Below are positions 1-5,232 of a stretch of DNA of 7,798 bases, piece by piece; positions within the stretch are counted from its first letter, which is position 1; the number at the start of each line of letters is the position of its first letter. A model generated the notes under the pieces. It saw only the letters and a list, made by a program, of their open reading frames with translations. It did not search any database and was not told where the DNA came from. The translations under genes were made by a program, and so were the position numbers. This DNA comes from Candidatus Kapaibacterium sp. (lineage in GTDB: Bacteria > Bacteroidota > Ignavibacteria > Kapaibacteriales > UBA2268). The stretch covers positions 1 to 7,798 of the forward strand of contig JAQIDA010000111.1 of assembly GCA_027858275.1 (NCBI GenBank), given 5' to 3'.

Positions 1-694
1 CTTCATTTTCGTTCATCAGATGCAGGATTTTCTCAGAAGCATCAGGAATTGCGGCTACATATCCGACAGGCTGCAAACTCAAATCCATACGGTTGTCTTC
101 TCTGAATTTTTTGATATAAGCTTTGCCTATATGGCCGGGCTTAATGCCTTTGAAAATTTCTGATTTGTACAGCAGACCGAGATATTTGTTTTCTACGATT
201 ACTCTATAGCCGATCTCAGTTTCACCGGCTACAAGAATTGAAACTTCGTCCCCTTCTTGCATTTCCGGATCAATATCTTCGATATATTTGCCGATTTTTG
301 ATGTGCCGACTACTCTGTCGGTTACTTTGTCGAGGTATAGATAGACCAGATACCACCTGCCGGCTTCCATTCTTCTTTTCTGGTTTGTAAACGGAACGAG
401 CAGGTCTTTGGGAAGCCCCCATTCCATAAACGCGCCGGTTTTTGTGGCAGAATCAACTTTCAGGTAGGCGAACTCACCGACCACAGCGTCAGGAACAAGC
501 GTCGTGGCTATTATACGGTCTTCCGAATCACGATAAACAAATACATTGATTATATCCCCGACTTCTGCTTCAGTCGGTACGTACCTCATCGGCAATAAAA
601 TCTCTTCCTCGCCGAAATCCTCTTCGCTTAAATAAACTCCGAAATCCGTTTCTTTTACTATTTCTAAGTCTGCGTGTTTTCCGACTTCTATCAT
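1..694 (-). CDS. cvfB: CvfB/YitL-family S1-domain RNA-binding protein, 5' part (C-terminus outside window)
   Basis: Translating the minus strand from the ATG at 694-692 gives 231 uninterrupted codons to the window edge. Three S1-like OB-fold segments are visible: about residues 4-64 (MIEVGKHADLEIVKETDFGV, then EILLPMRYVP), 72-133 (GEFAYLKV, GAFMEWGLPKDLLVPF) and 148-207, ending in DLSLQPVGY. The phrases WGLPKDLLVPF and DLSLQPxGY are typical of the CvfB (conserved virulence factor B)/YitL family, whose members have three S1 domains followed by a winged helix. Here the winged helix would lie beyond base 1. Family members are cytoplasmic RNA-binding proteins implicated in post-transcriptional control; the target in this organism is unknown. 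The start is preceded by a modest Shine-Dalgarno-like GGAAG (703-699) four bases upstream. The gene is divergent from the TPR gene. Family assignment is confident; function is by homology only. Confidence 0.9.
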   Translation of the reverse strand, partial: MIEVGKHADLEIVKETDFGVYLSEEDFGEEEILLPMRYVPTEAEVGDIINVFVYRDSEDRIIATTLVPDAVVGEFAYLKVDSATKTGAFMEWGLPKDLLVPFTNQKRRMEAGRWYLVYLYLDKVTDRVVGTSKIGKYIEDIDPEMQEGDEVSILVAGETEIGYRVIVENKYLGLLYKSEIFKGIKPGHIGKAYIKKFREDNRMDLSLQPVGYVAAIPDASEKILHLMNENE

Positions 695-767
695 GGTTCT
701 TCCGTTCTGATTTTTAAAATTCTGATATAATAAGAATCTTTGTTTTCGGAGCAATTTCTCCGATGTT

Positions 768-775
768 CAAATATA
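768..775 (-). promoter_or_regulatory. Candidate -7 box for the cvfB gene, with a leader hairpin downstream
   Basis: The minus strand reads TATATTTG, an exact match to the Bacteroidota -7 consensus TAnnTTTG, 73 bases upstream of the ATG. The nearest upstream TTG is only 12 bases away, shorter than the usual 17-23, so the -33 box is not convincing. At 746-763 a 6-bp stem (TCGGAG/CTCCGA, six-base loop) would sit at the extreme 5' end of the transcript, where such stems often protect mRNA. The box is seen; its activity is inferred. Confidence 0.4.
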
Positions 776-962
776 AGGAAAAACGGACAAAATATCCCGG
801 ATGTCGTATTTAGTGGCGGGAAGATTGGGATTTTTTAAATGTTTGCACCTGATCCGTACTAAAGCCCCTCCGGGCATCCCCACATTCTATTGATAACAGA
901 AAACCGGCAAACCGCATTTTGAATCACAATATTAAAAAATAGCCCTTTATTTCCGTTTGCTG
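776..962. other. Divergent intergenic stretch without a recognisable gene
   Basis: No coding frame with a start and ribosome-binding site is supported here. The stretch is A+T-rich except for a short G+C-rich patch at about 846-882. Within that patch, GCCC and GGGC (864-867 and 872-875) could form a tiny four-base-pair hairpin. It might be the remnant of a dispersed palindromic repeat, but nothing else in the window matches it well enough to claim that. Confidence 0.3.
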
Positions 963-993
963 TTGATTTTTATGTCGAAAAAATGTATCTTTG
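963..993 (+). promoter_or_regulatory. Candidate Bacteroidota-type promoter for the TPR gene
   Basis: A TTG at 963-965 is followed after 20 bases by TATCTTTG at 986-993. This fits the TTG-N17-23-TAnnTTTG layout recognised by the primary sigma factor of Bacteroidota. Transcription would start near base 1000, leaving a leader of roughly 125 bases before the TTG start codon at 1128. It is the best-formed promoter in the window. Its assignment rests on sequence match alone. Confidence 0.5.
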
Positions 994-1003
994 ATATGGT
1001 TGC

Positions 1004-1019
1004 AATTACAATTGTAATT
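1004..1019. promoter_or_regulatory. Perfect 16-bp palindrome at the expected transcription start; possible operator
   Basis: AATTACAATTGTAATT is its own reverse complement over all 16 bases. It begins 10 bases after the candidate -7 box, so it covers the first transcribed bases. A dimeric repressor bound there would block the TPR promoter. No regulator gene lies nearby, and because the site is A+T-rich a chance palindrome cannot be excluded. Confidence 0.35.
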
Positions 1020-1118
1020 TATGACAATTTCGGACACTGACTGAAGCAGAGCTTTATAGTTGTGACAGAAAAATTCGTTCGAAATAAAATCTCATTTTGA
1101 ATTTTGTGAATAGTATTT

Positions 1119-1123
1119 GGAGA
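1119..1123 (+). promoter_or_regulatory. Ribosome-binding site that fixes a TTG start
   Basis: GGAGA lies four bases before the TTG at 1128. The only codons between that TTG and the in-frame TGA at 1107-1109 are ATA, GTA, TTT, GGA, GAT and ATT, none of them a usual start codon. TTG is therefore the only credible start upstream of the first repeat. Confidence 0.7.
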
Positions 1124-1127
1124 TATT

Positions 1128-1826
1128 TTGCATACTAATGACCAAAAATATGATTCTGACAATCCTGATGTATTGGCAGCTTATCAAGCAGAAACCAACG
1201 GCGATTTTTTTCAAGCTATAGAATGTTATAAGAAAGCATTGGCTGAAAATCCTAATCTCGGAATTGTTTACAAGCACGCCGGCAATGTATTCTATAGAAT
1301 AGGAATGTTGCAAGAGGCTGTGGATCATTTCAAGAAGGCCCGTAAATTGCTCCCAAACTTCAGCACAGTTCAGTATGACCTTGGCTTAGCATATTACAGA
1401 CAAGCAAAGATCAAAATGGGTATTGAGTGCATGGAAGAAGTCCTCAGATTGGATAAGAATTTTATAATGGCCAACTATTGGCTCGGAGTTTTTTATACTC
1501 AATACGGTCACATGCGGGAAGCAAAAAAACACTTCCGCACTGTCATTAAGAAAAATCCTGATATTTATATTGCTTATTTCCATCTCGGAATGACAAATAT
1601 TAAATTGGGTTGTTACGACGAAGCTGTTGATAACCTGCTAAAAGTAACAAGAGCAAATCCTAAATGCCCGGCTTCTTATGCTCTTCTCGGAGAGGCTTAT
1701 ATGAATTTAGAGGATAAATTTAAAGCGCGAAAAGCTTTTAAAGACGCTCTAAAATATGATCCGGATCTTAGAAAAGCTCAAAGAGGGATCAATTTGTTAG
1801 ATGATTTTAATGATGTTGATTTTTAA
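1128..1826 (+). CDS. Tetratricopeptide-repeat (TPR) protein, cytoplasmic, 232 aa
   Basis: Nearly the whole protein is made of 34-residue TPR units. They fall at about residues 14-43 (slightly short), 44-77, 78-111, 112-145, 146-179 and 180-213, followed by a 19-residue acidic tail ending DDFNDVDF. The hallmark pattern recurs in each unit: a Gly/Ala at position 8, an aromatic at 11, Ala at 20, and Pro or a turn at the end (AENPN, KLLPN, RLDKN, KKNPD, RANPK, KYDPD). There is no signal peptide or membrane segment, so it should be cytoplasmic. TPR arrays are protein-interaction scaffolds; no enzymatic domain is present and the partner cannot be deduced. Translation starts at TTG behind a good GGAGA. 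The gene has its own candidate promoter and terminator, so it appears to be a single-gene transcript, independent of the transporter downstream. The TPR fold is certain; the cellular role is unknown. Confidence 0.93.
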   Translation: MHTNDQKYDSDNPDVLAAYQAETNGDFFQAIECYKKALAENPNLGIVYKHAGNVFYRIGMLQEAVDHFKKARKLLPNFSTVQYDLGLAYYRQAKIKMGIECMEEVLRLDKNFIMANYWLGVFYTQYGHMREAKKHFRTVIKKNPDIYIAYFHLGMTNIKLGCYDEAVDNLLKVTRANPKCPASYALLGEAYMNLEDKFKARKAFKDALKYDPDLRKAQRGINLLDDFNDVDF

Positions 1827-1852
1827 TAAGTCAAGATTGTTATTCTGTAATT

Positions 1853-1892
1853 AATATCCGACATCTACTATTTAAGTGTCGGATATTTTTTT
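1853..1892 (+). terminator. Strong intrinsic terminator after the TPR gene
   Basis: An 11-bp perfect stem (AATATCCGACA at 1853-1863 with TGTCGGATATT at 1877-1887) encloses a 13-base loop and runs directly into five more T's (1888-1892). It begins 26 bases after the stop codon. This is a textbook Rho-independent terminator for the plus strand and separates the TPR gene from the transporter. Confidence 0.87.
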
Positions 1893-1906
1893 GAAAGTAT
1901 TTTTTA

Positions 1907-1914
1907 TATATTTG
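1907..1914 (+). promoter_or_regulatory. Candidate -7 box for the transporter operon
   Basis: TATATTTG matches TAnnTTTG exactly and lies just after the terminator, 38 bases before the ATG. The only upstream TTG (1891-1893) is 13 bases away, closer than the usual spacing, so the -33 element is weak or absent. A separate AAAGGA at 1942-1947, five bases before the ATG at 1953, is a clear ribosome-binding site. Confidence 0.45.
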
Positions 1915-1952
1915 TATTCAAACTAAAATATTGGAATTGATAAAGGATATTC

Positions 1953-3530
1953 ATGGCACGTGAAAATTGGAACAGCAGGATCGGTCTTATTCTCGCTATG
2001 GCGGGAAACGCTGTCGGTCTCGGTAATTTTTTGAGATTCCCGGTTCAGGCTGCCCAAAACGGCGGCGGGGCGTTCATGATACCTTATTTTACGGCTTTTG
2101 TGTTACTGGCAATACCGCTGATGTGGGTTGAGTGGTCAATAGGCAGGTACGGCGGAAAATATAATCACGGCAGTCTGCCGGGCATGTTGGAAACAATGTG
2201 GGATCATCCAATCTCAAAATATCTTGGCGTCATTGGACTTTTCATATCAACGATAATTATCATATACTATACTTATATTGAATCATGGACGCTGGGTTTC
2301 AGTTTTTTCTCCCTCACAAAAGAATATTTCGGATCAGATACATTTGACAGCATGAGTAGTTTTCTCGGCAGCTATCAAGGCAAAGGAGAGGGCCATTTTG
2401 CGAGCATCCTTCCGGCTTATATATTCTTGCTGATTACAATGGCTATGAATTTCTGGGTTCTCAGCAAAGGAATATCAAAGGGGATAGAAATTTTCGCAAA
2501 AATAGCATTGCCGGCTCTGCTTTTTTTTGGCATAGTCTTGGCAATCTGGGTCTTTACTGTCGGCACTCCCGATCTGATCAAACATCCCGATTGGAGCGTT
2601 GCCAAAGGATTCGCGTTTATCTGGAATCCCGATTTTGAATCTTTGTCACAATCAAAAATTTGGCTTGCTGCTGCAGGACAAGTCTTCTTCACTCTAAGTG
2701 TGGGCATGGGAACTTTGCATGCGTATGCGAGTTATGTCAAGGGAAATGACGATATCGCGCTCAGCGGTCTGACAACGGCTTCGCTTAACGAATTTACGGA
2801 AGTGATCCTCGGTGCTTCAATAGCGATACCGATTGCGGTTGCTTTCTTCGGATTGAATCAAACTCAGGAAATAGCGGCCGGCGGTGCTTATGATCTCGGT
2901 TTTGTCTCAATGCCCGTAATTTTCCAGCAAATACCAATGGGCAGTTATATCGGATTCATGTGGTTCTTCCTGCTGTTTTTCGCGGGGATCACTTCATCGG
3001 TCGCAATGGCACAGCCCTTGATTTCATTTTTGAAGGAACAGTTTGGTTTCACGCATAAAAAAGCTACTGCCGTGATCGGCTTGTCGATTTTCATGTGCGT
3101 TAATTTCATTGTGGTCTTTTATGAATACGGTGTTTTGGGCGAGATGGATTATTGGGCGGGAACGTTTTCACTAGTAGTTTTGGCTCTGCTGGAAGTGATA
3201 GTTTTCGCTTGGATTTTCGGAATGGATAAGGGTTGGAGAGAACTTAACGCCGGTTCTGATATAAAAATCCCGTTAGTATTCAAGTTTATTATCAAATTCA
3301 TAACTCCTATTTACTTGATTGTCATCTTAGTATTCTGGATCAAACAAGAGGCTATCCCGACGTTGATGATGGATTCTGTTGAACCCGAACAAGTTCCGTA
3401 TAGATGGCTTGCCAGAGGTCTGATGGTCACGGTTCTCGGGATATTACTGCTAATGATTAAAAAGGCAAGCAGCAAAACCGGACGGCTTAAATTTAAAATG
3501 AGAGAACAAAGCGGAGAAGATGATGTTTAG
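1953..3530 (+). CDS. LeuT-like sodium-dependent amino-acid symporter (NSS/SNF family), 525 aa
   Basis: The protein imports an amino acid or related amine across the inner membrane using the sodium gradient. It is strikingly like LeuT of Aquifex aeolicus: the first helix reads GLILAMAGNAVGLGN, then FLRFPVQAA and NGGGAFMIPY. Family-equivalent residues are visible: Na1 and Na2 ligands (G18, A20, V21, N25, T247, N279, A344, T347, S348), the substrate-carboxylate tyrosine (Y106 in YYTYIESW), and the outer gate pair (R28 and D399 in EMDYWAGT). E283 corresponds to LeuT Glu290, which replaces chloride, so transport should be chloride-independent. Two pocket positions differ from LeuT: M252 in place of Phe259 and M352 in place of Ile359. 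About twelve hydrophobic helices are expected. The stop overlaps the start of the 46-codon gene downstream. The family is certain; the substrate (hydrophobic amino acid is a guess) is not. Confidence 0.95.
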   Translation: MARENWNSRIGLILAMAGNAVGLGNFLRFPVQAAQNGGGAFMIPYFTAFVLLAIPLMWVEWSIGRYGGKYNHGSLPGMLETMWDHPISKYLGVIGLFISTIIIIYYTYIESWTLGFSFFSLTKEYFGSDTFDSMSSFLGSYQGKGEGHFASILPAYIFLLITMAMNFWVLSKGISKGIEIFAKIALPALLFFGIVLAIWVFTVGTPDLIKHPDWSVAKGFAFIWNPDFESLSQSKIWLAAAGQVFFTLSVGMGTLHAYASYVKGNDDIALSGLTTASLNEFTEVILGASIAIPIAVAFFGLNQTQEIAAGGAYDLGFVSMPVIFQQIPMGSYIGFMWFFLLFFAGITSSVAMAQPLISFLKEQFGFTHKKATAVIGLSIFMCVNFIVVFYEYGVLGEMDYWAGTFSLVVLALLEVIVFAWIFGMDKGWRELNAGSDIKIPLVFKFIIKFITPIYLIVILVFWIKQEAIPTLMMDSVEPEQVPYRWLARGLMVTVLGILLLMIKKASSKTGRLKFKMREQSGEDDV

Positions 3531-3663
3531 TGAATTATCAACGACAGGAATACTGTTCCTTATTATTGGTTGGAGCTTTGTAATCGGTCTCACCGTATTT
3601 ACCGTAGGGAAAGTATTGAAGACGGATAAGAAGAAAGCGGAAAAGGAACAGAAGGTTGTGTAA
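3523..3663 (+). CDS. Tiny single-helix membrane protein, probable MetS-like small subunit of the NSS transporter, 46 aa
   Basis: The ATG at 3523 lies inside the last codons of the transporter gene in the next frame, so the two genes overlap by 8 bases. It is preceded six bases upstream by a strong GGAG (3513-3516). The product has a short polar N-terminus (MFSELSTT), one hydrophobic helix at about residues 9-29 (GILFLIIGWSFVIGLTVF and on), and a highly charged tail (KTDKKKAEKEQKVV). Length, topology and tight coupling to an NSS transporter fit the MetS-type small subunits known beside MetP transporters in Corynebacterium and other bacteria, which are needed for transport activity. Sequence similarity to MetS is not something I can verify by eye, so the subunit role is inferred from context. 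It is too short for standard ORF cut-offs and is easily missed. Confidence 0.8.
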   Translation: MFSELSTTGILFLIIGWSFVIGLTVFTVGKVLKTDKKKAEKEQKVV

Positions 3664-3683
3664 CCACCAAAGTTATTGAATAA

Positions 3684-3755
3684 CCTTGTCCACGGCACTG
3701 CTTTTGCTTTCCAAGATAGGAGAGCGGGAGGGGCATTATTCTTCTTTGGACAAGG
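3684..3755. repeat. Nine-base inverted repeat in the convergent intergenic region
   Basis: CCTTGTCCA at 3684-3692 is the exact reverse complement of TGGACAAGG at 3747-3755, with 54 bases between. The right copy overlaps the left arm of the GCATGC palindrome at 3751-3771, so in RNA the two structures would compete. The stretch lies between the convergent transporter operon and the minus-strand cargo gene. Function unknown; it may be part of one composite repeat element. Confidence 0.4.
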
Positions 3756-3771
3756 GGGGCATGCCCCCTTG
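3751..3771. repeat. GCATGC-centred palindrome downstream of the Asp-box cargo gene
   Basis: The core AAGGGGGGCATGCCCCCTT, with a flanking C and G, folds on itself with only one unpaired G. It lies 14 bases past the stop codon of the minus-strand gene. There is no T-run on either strand next to it, so it is not a classical intrinsic terminator, though it may stabilise 3' ends or attenuate transcription from both sides. A related palindrome occurs at 5192-5217. Confidence 0.6.
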
Positions 3772-3785
3772 CTGAGGATAAATAA

Positions 3786-5159
3786 TTATTCCACGACCAC
3801 AAATCTCACGCTAATCACTCCACAATCTTTTTCTATAAGCACAAAATACGCTCCCGGGTTCAAATCTCTATCCGCTTTGTATTGAATGCCGTTTTGCCCA
3901 GGTCTCAAGTCAAAATTAAAACTGTCCGATATTTGCCGGCCGTCAACGGAGTATACACTTGCGGAGCAGCTTTCCGGTTTTTCGCTGTCTATGGCAATTG
4001 TTATTGCCTCGCCGGGGCGGGCAGGGTTTGGATACAAGCTGACGCTTGTGTATGTTCGTTCCGGCTCCGGCTCAACGCCGACTGTGTAGTCGGTTTTCAT
4101 GTAGATTTTACCAGAATTGGATGTTACGCCGTATACTGTGTCAGGGGAAGGATACGAAATATCCCAAAAATCGTCATTTGTGTTGGGATAATTGTTAGTA
4201 GAATCATTTTCCCATGTTTTGCCGCCGTCGTTTGTTTTCCAAAGCCTCCAAAAAGTACCCATAGCAATCCCATGCTGTCGGTCTGCAAATTCGACAGTCA
4301 TTAGTCCTTTTTGGGGAGAAGAAAATGTATCTAATCTGACTTCCCATGTTTTACCGCCGTCGCTTGTTTCTTGGATTATATCTCTGTAACTTGAACTTTT
4401 GGGTTTAATCTGCTCTTTGCCAATTGCGAAACCTTCCACATCATTAAAAAAATGAATATCTCTTACTCTTGGCGTTATTGCATCATAATTTTTCCAACTT
4501 TCACAATTATCATCCGATCTAATAATATAATCACCAATATCAATGTGATACCCCAATATTATTATACTGTTTTCATCGGGTATTTTTACTTCATGATAAC
4601 CTGTCGGAGGCGTCTCACAATTGACATCGACACTATCCCAGGTTAATCCGCCGTCTAAAGTCTTATACATTTTATAATAAGTTGACATTATACCAATGTT
4701 GTCATCATAAAAATCAATATTAATCAAGCTCTTTTCAGTATCAATTTTATGTTTTTTCCATGTGTGACATGAATCCGTCGAACGCCAATAGTATCCTGAA
4801 TCGCATAGGGCTATACATAAATTTTTGCTCTGATAATGGATATTAAACGGTCTGGCGGGTCTGTAAATTATGTCATAGTCATCATCTTCTTCATGGTATT
4901 TCTTAATAATCGTATCCCTGAGGAATGAATGCCATGTTTCCCCGCCGTCGCTTGTTGATCTTGTTCTGATTGATTGATCTCCTACCCATAGAAAAGCTAT
5001 GCAATTTTGATTGTCGTAACAATCAATTGCTTTGAACCAAGTAGATAGCTTACTGTTTTCAGTAGGATAATTGAGGGAATCAATCATTTTCCATTCGGCA
5101 GTAAGTGTTGATTCCCATGACAACAATAGGACAATAATAAGAATTAATTTTTTCATCAT
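3786..5159 (-). CDS. Secreted Asp-box (BNR/Ycf48-like) repeat protein with T9SS sorting domain, 457 aa
   Basis: I start the gene at the ATG at 5159-5157, because AAAGGA lies six bases upstream and the resulting N-terminus (MMKKLILIIVLLLSWESTLTA) is a clean signal peptide. An in-frame ATG six codons earlier would put extra polar residues in front and lacks such a site. The mature part carries six Asp-box motifs (S/T-x-D-x-G-x-T-W) at about residues 68-76, 127-134, 167-174, 215-222, 265-272 and 309-316. They are spaced 40-58 residues apart, as in BNR/sortilin-type beta-propellers. In two of them the second glycine is cysteine (DSCHTW, DNCESW). The last ~85 residues form a T9SS type A sorting domain (LYPNPARPGE, then VYSVDGRQ, NPGAYFVLIE and final FVVVE), so the protein should be exported by Sec and then released or anchored outside through T9SS. 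Ligand or enzymatic activity is unknown. Confidence 0.88.
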   Translation of the reverse strand: MMKKLILIIVLLLSWESTLTAEWKMIDSLNYPTENSKLSTWFKAIDCYDNQNCIAFLWVGDQSIRTRSTSDGGETWHSFLRDTIIKKYHEEDDDYDIIYRPARPFNIHYQSKNLCIALCDSGYYWRSTDSCHTWKKHKIDTEKSLINIDFYDDNIGIMSTYYKMYKTLDGGLTWDSVDVNCETPPTGYHEVKIPDENSIIILGYHIDIGDYIIRSDDNCESWKNYDAITPRVRDIHFFNDVEGFAIGKEQIKPKSSSYRDIIQETSDGGKTWEVRLDTFSSPQKGLMTVEFADRQHGIAMGTFWRLWKTNDGGKTWENDSTNNYPNTNDDFWDISYPSPDTVYGVTSNSGKIYMKTDYTVGVEPEPERTYTSVSLYPNPARPGEAITIAIDSEKPESCSASVYSVDGRQISDSFNFDLRPGQNGIQYKADRDLNPGAYFVLIEKDCGVISVRFVVVE

Positions 5160-5186
5160 ATAATTTCCTTTCATCAAAATTCATAT

Positions 5187-5217
5187 AAAAAGAACAAGGG
5201 AGCATGCTCCCTTGTTC
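5187..5217 (-). terminator. Intrinsic terminator of the cysteine-rich cargo gene (perfect 26-bp palindrome plus T-run)
   Basis: Bases 5192-5217 are a perfect 26-bp palindrome (arms GAACAAGGGAGCA and TGCTCCCTTGTTC). On the minus strand it begins 15 bases after the stop codon at 5233 and runs straight into TTTTT (5191-5187). That is a strong Rho-independent terminator for the upstream minus-strand gene, and it implies that the Asp-box gene beyond it needs its own promoter or read-through. I found no convincing TAnnTTTG box in the remaining 30 bases. Confidence 0.82.
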
Positions 5218-5232
5218 AATCATTTACGAATA

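Noticed and set aside
846..882. G+C-rich patch as a REP element or riboswitch
   Set aside because: Only a four-base-pair hairpin is visible and no second copy lies in the window, so there is no support beyond base composition.
3672..3684. GTTATT-G-AATAAC after the small transporter subunit as a terminator
   Set aside because: The one-base spacer leaves no room for a loop without losing most of the stem, the stem is A+T-rich, and no T-run follows.
3676..4304. Plus-strand open frames opposite the Asp-box gene (e.g. 3676-3885, 3882-4304)
   Set aside because: They are antisense to a gene with clear Asp-box and sorting-domain motifs, lack ribosome-binding sites, and their products are compositionally odd and unlike any family.
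5160..5177. Upstream ATG at 5177 as the start of the Asp-box gene
   Set aside because: The AAAGGA motif lies inside the codons that would follow it and is ideally spaced for the ATG at 5159. The longer form puts six extra residues in front of a normal signal peptide.
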